From Desulfocapsa sp. (GTDB taxonomy: Bacteria; Desulfobacterota; Desulfobulbia; Desulfobulbales; Desulfocapsaceae): a stretch of DNA of 9,807 nucleotides. The notes under the pieces were generated by a model that saw nothing but the letters and a program-made list of their open reading frames with translations, did not search any database and was not told the origin of the DNA. Within the stretch, counting starts at the first letter, position 1. Each line of letters opens with the position of its first letter. The position numbers and the translations under genes were made by a program. Shown here piece after piece: positions 1-7,888 of the stretch. Location: assembly GCA_030635405.1 (NCBI GenBank), contig DAOVZA010000044.1, positions 1 through 9,807 of the forward strand. Reading direction: 5' to 3'.

Positions 1-2262
1 AGATGCATGCGCCTGCATCGCTGCCTCACCAATAGCGTCGGTCATTCGGTTAATCTCACTCACGGCACCCGTTACAAGCTCAGCCTGAGAATCACTTCGT
101 GCAGCCAGTTTATCGGTGGAAGAACTAAGACTATTAGCAGTTACCCCAACCTCTTCAGAATAGTTTTTAATCTTACCGATGGCCAGACTCAATTCTTCAA
201 GCATCATATTCAAAGAATCGGCCACAGTACCAGTTGCATCTTCATGCACAGTTGCCCGGACAGTCATATCACCGTCTGATATTCCGGAGATTTCCATGAG
301 CAGTTCCATAATGGATTCCTGCAGCTGATCATGCTCTTCCTTACGATTGACAATCAGATCTTTAGTCGTACCAATCATTTCATTGAAGGATGACGCCATG
401 GTACCAAGTTCATCATTGCTGATAACTTCTGCTTTTGTATCATAGTCACCGGTCTCAACCTTTGCCATAGCACCCATAATGGCTCCAACCTGTCTGGTGA
501 TACCGCCTGATACAAGAAAACTAAGAAGAAGAACAGCAACAACACCACCTACGCCAAGAAGGGTACTGGTCTTTAAAAGTTTTGTTACAGGTTTTGAAAC
601 CTCTGCCTGATTGACTTCATTGACAATTGCCCAATTCAACTCCTGAAATGAAAAAGGTTTCCAGGAGGCCAGAACCGTATCACCAAAACCGTTTACTGTA
701 ATACCAGTACCACTTTTACCTGCCAGAGCTTCCCGTACTGGTTTTGTATCGACCTTAAGCTTGGGATTAAGAGATGTTGACTCTATATTGTGACTCTTAG
801 CCTGTAACGATTCTGTCCTCCAGAGCTTATCGCTTCCAACAAGGTACGAATCACCAGAGCCTCCTAAACCACCACGTGTTGCCATAATTGCATTGATCTG
901 ATCAATGGGTAATCTTAGAGCAACGATCATGGAAACCTGATCATCCTGCAAAAAAGGCATGGCAAGAAATGAAGCGGCTTCATTGTCGGCCGCCTGATAA
1001 TGGCTGATATCACTTATCACCATTTTTTTGTCTTCCAATACCGTCTTTACAGTTTCTGAGAAGGACGTATCCTTAAATTCACCCGTCAAAATATTAGTTC
1101 GATAATCGCCATGATGTGCAGCGGAATAGAAAATATAGCCATCAGGCTCAAGCAGATAAAGATCTGGATACCCGTACTTCTTAGCATAGACGGCAAAGTA
1201 ATCGGACTCCTCACCTTTCTGCCTTGGTGTCATAGCCTCCACTTGATCAATCTCAACGATTAACACCCAGGACAACCCTTCAACAGATATTGGCATATAT
1301 GAAGAAAGGACATACTCTCCACGATAATTAATAATAACCCGTTCACCTGAAATATCGGCCAGCCCTTCAGCAACACTTTCAGTATCAACTAGAAAGTCCT
1401 GTCTGATCAGAGTCGATTCTTCAAAATATCTTGAATCAGAACGAAACATACCGTCAGGCCCCACCATATAAGCCTCACCTGTTTCTCCAAGACTGGTACG
1501 ATCCTGCATAACTTCTGCAAAGGCATTGTTGGGTAGACGAAACAAGATAACTCCAAGAGTTTGTTTCCCCTGTTTCACTGGGGCTGAAAAATATGCCGCC
1601 GGCGAATCTTTCCTCAATGAAGATCTGCTGAAATCAGTGAATCCCAGATTTTTCTTTCCTTTTTCATAGGCAGCAAGCTCAGGAGTTCCAGCTTTTTTCG
1701 TTAAAGAAGCACCTTTTTTTATATCCTTATCGGTTGAATAGATTACACGGCCATTATTCCCCGTCATTATTAGAGAACCAAGGCCTTGATTTTTGAGCCA
1801 TCCATTAAAATAAGAAGAGTATTTTTCCTGTACAGACTGAGATACGTTTGATGAAGACAGTGCTGTAAATGCTTTCTGTTGCTGTGGATCGGCGACGAAA
1901 GTTGCGATATCGCGAAAACGCAATTCAAAAAAGGAGCTCACTTGTTTTTCTTTCTGAATCTTAATAGCTGCCATCTTGGCAAATTCTTTTTCTTTAAGAA
2001 TCTGCACATCATCAACAAGATTTTCGAGATTCCTGGTACGCTCTAAAAAATAATCCTCTAAAGTCTGCTTTTGCAAATTCAACATCGACTCAAGATTATC
2101 AAAGGACTGTTTTTCAAGGGAGCTTGAAGAAAGAGAATAACCAACAGCTCCAATTACAGCCATCGGAACTAGAGCAATAAGCAACAGCCAAAAAAGCAAT
2201 TTGGTTCTGATGCCAACCCCTGTGGTTTTTTTCTTTTTATCTTGTTTTTCGTTTACTGCCAT
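1..2262 (-). CDS. Methyl-accepting chemotaxis protein, PilJ-like, with tandem Cache sensor region (3' end outside window)
   Basis: This is the receptor of the cluster, an inner-membrane protein sensing periplasmic signals. The frame is open from an ATG at 2262 to the window edge (754 residues), so the C-terminus is cut off. A basic N-terminus precedes TM1 (about 21-43). A periplasmic region of about 520 residues holds two related Cache-like units: one ending in GETGEAYMVGPDG (259-271), the other starting near YGYPDLYLLEPDG (363-375) and ending in GDSYLVGSDKLWRTES (470-485). TM2 is about 566-588. A HAMP domain follows (about 589-640), then a second HAMP-like segment (about 645-697) with ISDGDMTVRATVHEDATGTVADSL-type sequence, close to PilJ. 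Only the start of the methyl-accepting coiled coil is visible. The start is supported by AGGAGAG five bases upstream. The gene sits 70 bases after a cheW, so it may be the last member of the operon or have its own promoter. The ligand cannot be told from sequence. Confidence 0.93.
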   Translation of the reverse strand, partial: MAVNEKQDKKKKTTGVGIRTKLLFWLLLIALVPMAVIGAVGYSLSSSSLEKQSFDNLESMLNLQKQTLEDYFLERTRNLENLVDDVQILKEKEFAKMAAIKIQKEKQVSSFFELRFRDIATFVADPQQQKAFTALSSSNVSQSVQEKYSSYFNGWLKNQGLGSLIMTGNNGRVIYSTDKDIKKGASLTKKAGTPELAAYEKGKKNLGFTDFSRSSLRKDSPAAYFSAPVKQGKQTLGVILFRLPNNAFAEVMQDRTSLGETGEAYMVGPDGMFRSDSRYFEESTLIRQDFLVDTESVAEGLADISGERVIINYRGEYVLSSYMPISVEGLSWVLIVEIDQVEAMTPRQKGEESDYFAVYAKKYGYPDLYLLEPDGYIFYSAAHHGDYRTNILTGEFKDTSFSETVKTVLEDKKMVISDISHYQAADNEAASFLAMPFLQDDQVSMIVALRLPIDQINAIMATRGGLGGSGDSYLVGSDKLWRTESLQAKSHNIESTSLNPKLKVDTKPVREALAGKSGTGITVNGFGDTVLASWKPFSFQELNWAIVNEVNQAEVSKPVTKLLKTSTLLGVGGVVAVLLLSFLVSGGITRQVGAIMGAMAKVETGDYDTKAEVISNDELGTMASSFNEMIGTTKDLIVNRKEEHDQLQESIMELLMEISGISDGDMTVRATVHEDATGTVADSLNMMLEELSLAIGKIKNYSEEVGVTANSLSSSTDKLAARSDSQAELVTGAVSEINRMTDAIGEAAMQAHAS

Positions 2263-2267
2263 GGTGA

Positions 2268-2274
2268 CTCTCCT
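2268..2274 (-). promoter_or_regulatory. Ribosome binding site of the MCP gene
   Basis: AGGAGAG on the minus strand lies five bases before the ATG at 2262. It is the clearest Shine-Dalgarno in the cluster and fixes the MCP start. This fits independent translation initiation, because this gene does not overlap its upstream neighbour. Confidence 0.7.
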
Positions 2275-2332
2275 GTTAATAACTTCTCGAAATAAAATAT
2301 AATTTGTGTGGTATTTTAACTCTTATTATTTA

Positions 2333-2815
2333 TCAATTTTGTAAAATAGAAACTAAATCAGGTACAATATACACATCATCTGCACAGCGAAATAATCCCC
2401 TGACCAGTGATGATTCAATAGTGATATCCTCACTTCTGATAACTTCGCTGACATCCGGAACATCAATTGGACGAATAGACTCAGAAACCCGTAAAACACA
2501 GCGAATGATTTTTTCGTCACTTGACATATCTGTACCTCCTGTCCGAACAACAATATATCGAAACGCAGTGTCACCTTCAGGGACTGAGAAAGAAAAACGT
2601 TTCTGAATATCGATAACCGGCAGCAGATGACCGCGCCAGAGAGTCATGCCTGCAAGAAATGGAGGGGCAAAGGGAACTCGCATCGTAATGCTATCGGACA
2701 ACACTTCTTCCACCTGAGATGCAGTCAGAAGAAAAAACCGTTTGTTATTCTCATCATGTTCCTGTTGAGTGATTCTCAAGGCAACAACCTTCTCTTTTGG
2801 TGTGTTCTGCATCAT
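2333..2815 (-). CDS. CheW-type coupling protein (second CheW of the cluster)
   Basis: This 160-residue protein is a stand-alone CheW domain of normal family length. CheW proteins are cytoplasmic adaptors that link receptor tips to the CheA kinase. The N-terminal half carries a VEEVLSDSITMRVPFAPPFLAGM segment (35-57), followed by the diagnostic LWRGHLLPVIDIQKRF stretch (59-74), equivalent to the CheW 'NLRGxxLPVIDL' motif. A strand of IVVRT type (88-92) and a RCVLRVSESIRPI segment (105-117) complete the fold, and the tail VYIVPDLVSIL (148-158) matches the usual CheW C-terminal strand. The stop of the upstream gene overlaps its start as ATGA, so translation is probably coupled. Two adjacent ATG codons occur (2815 and 2812) and either could be used. 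It directly precedes the MCP gene and may be the adaptor dedicated to it (inference). Confidence 0.88.
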   Translation of the reverse strand: MMQNTPKEKVVALRITQQEHDENNKRFFLLTASQVEEVLSDSITMRVPFAPPFLAGMTLWRGHLLPVIDIQKRFSFSVPEGDTAFRYIVVRTGGTDMSSDEKIIRCVLRVSESIRPIDVPDVSEVIRSEDITIESSLVRGLFRCADDVYIVPDLVSILQN

Positions 2816-3573
2816 GATTTCACACCAGTGATTGTATTACTCAAGCACACAAAAGAAGCGTCATAAAAGTCCTCACACCTTTGGACAGTCTGATCAATAA
2901 TTTTCTGAATTGCTATCTTGTCCATTAGCTGCAACTGTTTTGGCTCTATGTGTTTTTCAGGAATCTCCCCGACACTCAGGGTGACCTTTGTATCATCAAG
3001 ACGTCTAAGAAACACATCGATTGTCCAGGAAACAATTTCTCCAAATATCATATCATCAAGTACCGCCACAGGTTCTACAATCTTTTCTTGGATGACAGGC
3101 GGAACAGGTACTGCTTCCACTACGATTTCCTCATGGTTTTCACCCAATAATGCCCCGAGAGAGAGTGAGCCATTATCATCTCCAAGTTGCCTGCGTACAT
3201 CTTCTAATCCTGCTCCATCGAGCAGCAGAACCGGTTTTGCATCATGAGTCATTATCTGAGGACAACAACGCCTTGCAAAATCAGGATAAAGCAGAGGAAT
3301 GGATTCAAAGTATTGAGGAGCTGCTATCTCCTCTACAATCCTATCAAATAGTAAAAATAGTGTAGTCGCACCGTTTACTATCTCAATTACGACAAACTCT
3401 GACTCAGGAGTAATAGCAGGGTACTGATCAAAAAAAGATGCGGGTAATAGCAGGGGCGTATCATCACCAAGTTGACTTTCCCTACAGCTGTTCCTGTCCA
3501 TTATTCTAACTATGGCAGCACTATCAATCCCAAGAAAATAGTCCCCAGATTCTAATAAATAAATTTTTTCCAT
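2812..3573 (-). CDS. Divergent CheW-like protein with unidentified C-terminal region
   Basis: This is a 253-residue soluble protein with no signal peptide or membrane segment. Residues 1-125 look like a degenerate CheW fold: an opening strand YLLESGDYFLGIDSAAIVRI (5-24), a central FVVIEIVNGATTLFLLFDRIVEEI part (60-83) and a PVLLLDGAGLEDV ending (114-126) typical of the CheW C-terminus. The strong 'LRGxxLPVIDL' signature is missing. A Glu/Val/Pro-rich linker (about 145-172) leads to a C-terminal segment (about 173-253) with alternating strand and helix character that I do not recognise. The gene begins inside the stop codon of cheA (TAATG) and ends overlapping the next cheW (ATGA), so its translation is tied to both. 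Its place between kinase and adaptor suggests a role in the signalling array, perhaps as a modified coupling protein; this is inference. A poorly conserved protein of other function remains possible. Confidence 0.75.
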   Translation of the reverse strand: MEKIYLLESGDYFLGIDSAAIVRIMDRNSCRESQLGDDTPLLLPASFFDQYPAITPESEFVVIEIVNGATTLFLLFDRIVEEIAAPQYFESIPLLYPDFARRCCPQIMTHDAKPVLLLDGAGLEDVRRQLGDDNGSLSLGALLGENHEEIVVEAVPVPPVIQEKIVEPVAVLDDMIFGEIVSWTIDVFLRRLDDTKVTLSVGEIPEKHIEPKQLQLMDKIAIQKIIDQTVQRCEDFYDASFVCLSNTITGVKS

Positions 3574-6500
3574 TACTGTTCAGAATCCTTTTGCGGAGTT
3601 TGACTGGTCAAACCGCTGATCAGAGAAATAAGTTCAGCATTTTTAAATGGCTTAGTGACAAAACCGCTGGCACCTAAGCCCGCAGCCTTTTCCTTATATT
3701 TATCAGCACTTCTTGAAGTCAACATTAGAACAGGAATATCCCGATACGCTGTTTGCGACTGCAGGGCCTGCAAAACTTCAAAGCCATTCATATTCGGCAT
3801 TTCAATATCAAGAATAATGAGATCCGGTGTCTTTTCCTTAATTTTGACCATGGCATCAGCACCATCATGGGCAACTATTGGATGCCAGCCCTGAGATGTA
3901 ATAAAGTTCCCAAGCACCTTTCTCACACTGATGGAATCGTCGGCAATAAGAATATCAAGTACCTTTCCAGCATCACCTGCCAATGAAACAGACCTATCAG
4001 TTTGCGAGTCAACACTTTCTACCCGATTGAAAAGATCTTCAGTTTGCAAAATGGGCACCAGACTACCATCACCCATAATTGTAACACCAGCGACACAGGG
4101 AGTACTCTGCAGATGCGAACCAAGATTTTTAAAAACCACGGTCTTTTGACCAATGATGGCATCAGCCACCATTATTCCGCGCCTGCCAAATGTTTCAACA
4201 GCAAAAGCAAGTGAAGAACGACTTGCGCCATTTCTACGTTCACTTGAAGCAACGGGAGGTTTTAAACGAAGGATTTCAGCAGGTCTTAACAGAGGAAAGG
4301 ATTCATCATCCACTTCAAATGTATTCTTCGTTAGTTCTTCAGCTGATAATCGAAGAACACTCGTCACGTCACGCATGGGAACGGCAAACTGCTGTTCTCC
4401 AAACATCACCATCAGAGCCGGTAACTGAGCCACGGCAATTGGCATGGAGAGAACAAACTCTGTCCCTTCTCCTTGAGAGGCAGATACTTCAATCGCCCCG
4501 TTCAACTGGTCGAGTGCATTTCTGACCACATCCATTCCAACACCACGTCCAGACATTGAAGTAACTTCTGATCGTACGGAAAAACCCGGTTTAAAAATAA
4601 GAGCAGCCAACGCTGCATCATCCATCAAAGCGACATCGCTGTCTGAATACAAATCCCGTGCCTTGTTTCGTATTGCATCATAGTCAAGTCCGGCACCATC
4701 ATCTGAAAGACGCAGGACAAAACGACTTCCCTGACGAAAACAACTGATACGAATGGTACCCTGCTCTGGTTTACCGGCAAGCTGACGCTGCGTACTCATC
4801 TCAACACCATGGTCAACACAGTTACGCAGCAGATGCATCAGGGCATCCACCAGGACATTCCAGATATGGCTATCCATCTTCAGAGTACTGCCGTCAATAA
4901 GCAGTCTTACTTTTTTTCCAGTGGCTTTTGCCGATTCACGAACAGTCTTGTACAATCGATTGCTAAGTGTGGAAAAGGGTGTCATCTGAATAGAGACAAC
5001 CGCCCCTTGCGTTTCTCCCACTATCCTTCTCTGTTTGGAAACTGCTTGCTGCCACGAATCCTGCGCAGTACTGAGGTCCTGTTCCCTGATTGACTCAAGA
5101 TCGGTGACAGTCTCATTCAGCGAGTTTAATATAACCTGCAGGTCGGAATAACGATCTATCTCCAGCGAATCAAATTCATCCGTTGCACCATGCTCGTCCT
5201 GAGCTGAAACAGTGGCTCCAAAATCCGGGATTAGTTCCTGCTTAAAGCCAGTCTCCAATGTGGAAACAATATTTCTAAGACGCTGCAGGGTTATTTCAAA
5301 TTCATCAAGACCTGTCTGCATGGATGTTGCAGATTTCTCAAACGTTGTAAGATTTACAGCAAGGTCACCACTCAACCCCATGAGTTCTGCGATCTTCTCA
5401 CTACCAACCCGAAGCATTCGTTTTGCAGTTTTCTTTTGACTATTTGCCGAACTGCTAATCTGAATTGGCGTAACAGGTTTCGCAACAGATTCACCTGAAG
5501 TTGTCCTGCTCATGCCAAAGATATGTTTTCTTATTGAATCAGCTTCCGCTGGCTGCTGCCAGGCACTTTCCTGACGGCTCTGCTCTTTGGGAACTTCAGG
5601 TTCACTCTTTTCAGGAAGTAATTCTTCAGGTACAGATCGTTCTATGGATTGTTGGGTTTCTTCTTTCTCAATATTTTTTTCATCACCTGCCAAACCCTCG
5701 GCCATAATGGTTGGAAAAAGGTTTTGCAGATTACGTATTTCGGTGTCAACATTCACACTCGGATCAAGTGCTATCTGTTCAAGGATGTCTGCCCCATCCT
5801 GCATGGCTGCGAGGCTAGCAGGTGATATCGTATTGGATTCATCATGGAGATTATCAAGAAAGTCTTCAAAGTCATGGCCCCATTTAGCCACCGGCTCTAT
5901 TCCAATAACAGCTGCTGCACCTTTTAAAGTGTGTACTGAACGCCTGAGAGAATGCAGCTTGTCACGAAACTCATCTGTTACAGCGGTACGTTCAGTTACA
6001 ATTGATGAGAGCTCATTAAGCTGCCTGCTGATATTTTCCAGATGTTCTTCAGCTTCCTCGTTGAAGAGTTCTTGTAATTCGGGATCAATACCGCCTGCCA
6101 TAAAAGAATAATCCGGCTCTACAGGTTCATCTTGACCCGACTCTTCCTCTTCTATGACTTCTTCAGGATTTGACTCACTGGGATTATCACTCTCCATACC
6201 CAGCAATGTTTCCAGATCTGCATCATCGGAATCACTTTCAGCAACGCCCAGGAGTAAGGCAAGATCATCTTCAGCTTCTGTCTCTTCTTCATCAGCTACC
6301 GGCTGAAAAAAGACACTCATGGAATCATCGGTTTCGTCATCAGACAGAAGCTCGAGAAGATCTTCATCCTGCTGACCCAGATCATCATCAATACTCACAG
6401 GAACGGTGAAAACCTCTTCAGCGATTTCACCTTTAAAAGCTTCACGTGTTATACGATAAAGTTCAGAACCATCTGTCTCACCCTCATGCACGTCAGCACA

Positions 6501-6812
6501 GTAGGAACCGATATTTAAAACAGTGTCAGTCATGGCCTCTATGAGATTGCCGTCCCATGACCGTTTTCCAGCAAAAATCTCGTCCAGCACGTCTTCCATC
6601 AGAGCTGCACTTTTACTCAGGTCATCAAGTTGTATCATCGCAGCAGCACCTTTGATGGTATGTGTCATGCGGTGCAGTTCCTGCTGACTCTCCTGATTAA
6701 CGTTGCTACTGTCCTTAGCCAGCACACCCAGGAAACCATTCATATCCGGCAGATAACTTTCCACCTCTTGAATAAGTTCTGTCATTATTGACATTTCCTG
6801 TGTTTCCATCAT
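3573..6812 (-). CDS. Hybrid chemotaxis histidine kinase CheA (HPt-HPt-kinase-CheW-REC), PilL/ChpA/PixL type
   Basis: This 1079-residue cytoplasmic kinase autophosphorylates on HPt histidines and passes phosphate to receivers. Domains in order: HPt1 with MTHTIKGAAAMI (H51); an acidic linker (about 139-235); HPt2 with SVHTLKGAAAVIG (H294); a Pro/Glu/Gln-rich linker (about 375-460); the dimerisation helices (about 467-610); the ATPase with N box HLLRNCVDHGVE (660-671), G1 box DDGAGLD (704-710) and G2 box GRGVGMD (755-761); a CheW-like domain (about 795-935); and a C-terminal receiver with the D958/D959 pair, phosphoacceptor D1002, T1032 and K1054. All catalytic residues are present. No CheY-binding P2 domain is evident, as in PilL-type kinases. 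AGAGG lies six bases before the ATG at 6812; a second ATG follows at 6809. The stop overlaps the next start (TAATG). Two HPts and a fused receiver place it with Tfp-class CheA proteins rather than flagellar CheA. Confidence 0.96.
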   Translation of the reverse strand: MMETQEMSIMTELIQEVESYLPDMNGFLGVLAKDSSNVNQESQQELHRMTHTIKGAAAMIQLDDLSKSAALMEDVLDEIFAGKRSWDGNLIEAMTDTVLNIGSYCADVHEGETDGSELYRITREAFKGEIAEEVFTVPVSIDDDLGQQDEDLLELLSDDETDDSMSVFFQPVADEEETEAEDDLALLLGVAESDSDDADLETLLGMESDNPSESNPEEVIEEEESGQDEPVEPDYSFMAGGIDPELQELFNEEAEEHLENISRQLNELSSIVTERTAVTDEFRDKLHSLRRSVHTLKGAAAVIGIEPVAKWGHDFEDFLDNLHDESNTISPASLAAMQDGADILEQIALDPSVNVDTEIRNLQNLFPTIMAEGLAGDEKNIEKEETQQSIERSVPEELLPEKSEPEVPKEQSRQESAWQQPAEADSIRKHIFGMSRTTSGESVAKPVTPIQISSSANSQKKTAKRMLRVGSEKIAELMGLSGDLAVNLTTFEKSATSMQTGLDEFEITLQRLRNIVSTLETGFKQELIPDFGATVSAQDEHGATDEFDSLEIDRYSDLQVILNSLNETVTDLESIREQDLSTAQDSWQQAVSKQRRIVGETQGAVVSIQMTPFSTLSNRLYKTVRESAKATGKKVRLLIDGSTLKMDSHIWNVLVDALMHLLRNCVDHGVEMSTQRQLAGKPEQGTIRISCFRQGSRFVLRLSDDGAGLDYDAIRNKARDLYSDSDVALMDDAALAALIFKPGFSVRSEVTSMSGRGVGMDVVRNALDQLNGAIEVSASQGEGTEFVLSMPIAVAQLPALMVMFGEQQFAVPMRDVTSVLRLSAEELTKNTFEVDDESFPLLRPAEILRLKPPVASSERRNGASRSSLAFAVETFGRRGIMVADAIIGQKTVVFKNLGSHLQSTPCVAGVTIMGDGSLVPILQTEDLFNRVESVDSQTDRSVSLAGDAGKVLDILIADDSISVRKVLGNFITSQGWHPIVAHDGADAMVKIKEKTPDLIILDIEMPNMNGFEVLQALQSQTAYRDIPVLMLTSRSADKYKEKAAGLGASGFVTKPFKNAELISLISGLTSQTPQKDSEQ

Positions 6813-6818
6813 AAATTG

Positions 6819-6823
6819 CCTCT
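6819..6823 (-). promoter_or_regulatory. Ribosome binding site of the cheA gene
   Basis: AGAGG on the minus strand, six bases before the ATG at 6812, supports that start over any internal one. It lies within the 27-base gap after the preceding cheW-type gene. Confidence 0.5.
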
Positions 6824-6839
6824 TTTAAGGACCACTAGA

Positions 6840-7454
6840 CTAAAGGGTTGTAACGTCTCGTAACTTAGGTGATGAAAGAAAAGCTTTCAGATCAAATAGC
6901 TCTATTTCCTGTTCTCCATCTCGTTCTTTGTAAACTGCTTTCCCTGCGACAAATGCATCTGTACTGCTCTCTTTCTGATGATCTGATGAATCTTTTGGGG
7001 GAAGATACAGGCTACGGGTTCCAATGACTCTGTCCACGATAACTGCAACTTTTATCGTATCATCATGCACAACAAGAAATGGTCTTTTGTTAATACTTGC
7101 TTTATCAGCAAGACCAAGAAAGAGGGAAAGATTGACAACGGATACAATATCACCTCGAATATTGGTGATACCGGAAAGCCAACTCGGAAGAAGCGGCAGC
7201 GGCTGCAGCAGTTCAAGATCTCCTGCTTCAAGCACTGATGACAGTGGAACAGCTGTTAAGTTACCACTCAATTCAATGCAGATATGACGACCGATATCCT
7301 GCATCTCAATTTTTTTAAAACCTGGGCGACTATCATCACTCTGATGACGCAAGCCTTCTGTTAATTCATCATTGATGAGTCTTACAAGATCCTGAAGTTC
7401 GTATTCAGCAGCAGCGGGATTCTTTGCAGGATTATTTTCTGACTGAGCTTTCAT
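6840..7454 (-). CDS. CheW-type coupling protein, PilI/PixI-like
   Basis: This 204-residue cytoplasmic adaptor is expected to bridge the receptor and the hybrid CheA. An N-terminal extension of about 50 residues, polar and charged (AEYELQDLVRLINDELTEGL, 16-35), precedes the CheW domain. The domain shows a GRHICIELSGNLTAVPLSSV opening (55-74), then LPLLPSWLSGITNIRGDIVS (86-105) running into VVNLSLFLGL (106-115). That matches the PilI-type 'LPxxPxWLxGxxNLRGxxxxVxDLxxFLG' signature well. Strands FLVVHDD (126-132) and VAVIVDRVIGTRSL (136-149) follow, and ELFDLKAFLSSP (185-196) is the C-terminal strand and helix. It lies 12 bases after the receiver gene, and its Shine-Dalgarno GAGGGG overlaps that gene's stop codon. 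The order REC, then CheW, then CheA matches pilG/pilH-pilI-pilL and pixH-pixI-pixL. Of the three CheW-like genes this is the most canonical PilI homologue. Confidence 0.9.
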   Translation of the reverse strand: MKAQSENNPAKNPAAAEYELQDLVRLINDELTEGLRHQSDDSRPGFKKIEMQDIGRHICIELSGNLTAVPLSSVLEAGDLELLQPLPLLPSWLSGITNIRGDIVSVVNLSLFLGLADKASINKRPFLVVHDDTIKVAVIVDRVIGTRSLYLPPKDSSDHQKESSTDAFVAGKAVYKERDGEQEIELFDLKAFLSSPKLRDVTTL

Positions 7455-7462
7455 TACTGTGA

Positions 7463-7468
7463 CCCCTC
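7463..7468 (-). promoter_or_regulatory. Ribosome binding site of the PilI-like cheW, overlapping the upstream stop codon
   Basis: GAGGGG on the minus strand begins within the TGA stop (7469-7467) of the receiver gene and lies eight bases before the ATG at 7454. Ribosomes ending the receiver gene therefore sit on this site, which suggests coupled translation. Confidence 0.55.
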
Positions 7469-7850
7469 AAGCAAGAGATTTTCTTACCGCATCCAGTAAG
7501 TTTTCTTTGTCAAAAGGCTTGGTCAAGTACATATCAGCTCCCTGTTTTTTTCCCCAGAACTTATCAACTTTCTGGCTTTTGCTGGTCAGCAATATAACAG
7601 GAATATGCTTCGTCTTAGGGAATGCTTTCAGCTTTCTGCATACTTGAAAGCCATCCATTTTAGGCATCACAACATCAAGCAAAACAAGGTCAGGCTTGAA
7701 ACTGATAACTTTTTGTAAGGCATCTACGCCATCCACTGCTGTTACTATTTCATACAGCTGTGTTTCCTCTAAGACTGAAATCGTCATTTTTAGCAGGGTA
7801 GGACTGTCATCCACCACCAATATCTTCTTGTTACTCATAATCATACCCAT
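7467..7850 (-). CDS. Single-domain CheY-like response regulator (PilG/PilH/PixH-like)
   Basis: This is a stand-alone receiver with no output domain, phosphorylated by the neighbouring CheA in related systems and acting through protein contacts. Numbered from the first ATG, the acidic pair is D14/D15 (ILVVDDSPT), the phosphoacceptor is D59 (LVLLDVVMPKMDG), the switch threonine is T89 (ILLTSKS) and the conserved lysine is K111 (YLTKPFDKENL). The length of 123-127 residues is normal. Three in-frame starts compete: ATG at 7850, 7844 and 7838. The last gives the typical MSNKKILVVDDS beginning, and no Shine-Dalgarno clearly decides. The gene lies 38 bases after the PatA-like gene. It cannot be assigned to PilG (activating) or PilH (phosphate sink) from sequence alone; the system has only one such gene here, as in pixH. 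Confidence 0.93.
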   Translation of the reverse strand: MGMIMSNKKILVVDDSPTLLKMTISVLEETQLYEIVTAVDGVDALQKVISFKPDLVLLDVVMPKMDGFQVCRKLKAFPKTKHIPVILLTSKSQKVDKFWGKKQGADMYLTKPFDKENLLDAVRKSLA

Positions 7851-7888
7851 TCAACTCTAAAAAAAGAATAGTCCATAGTCCAAATTGA

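Noticed and set aside
7..279. A 90-residue plus-strand open frame at the left edge
   Set aside because: It is antisense to the HAMP and early signalling part of the MCP, whose frame is open without a break from 2262 to the edge.
2304..3365. Several plus-strand open frames opposite the two CheW-like genes
   Set aside because: They are antisense to genes with clear domain content and tight operon spacing, have no family signature, and overlap one another in different frames.
5587..6111. A 174-residue plus-strand open frame opposite cheA
   Set aside because: It lies wholly within the well-supported hybrid CheA gene on the other strand, is Ser-rich low-complexity sequence with no recognisable domain, and is best explained as a shadow of the CheA codons.
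3573..6812. Possibility that this is an ordinary flagellar CheA
   Set aside because: It has two HPt domains, no evident P2 domain and a fused C-terminal receiver, and it sits beside a PatA-like and a PilJ-like gene. These fit the Pil/Pix class instead.
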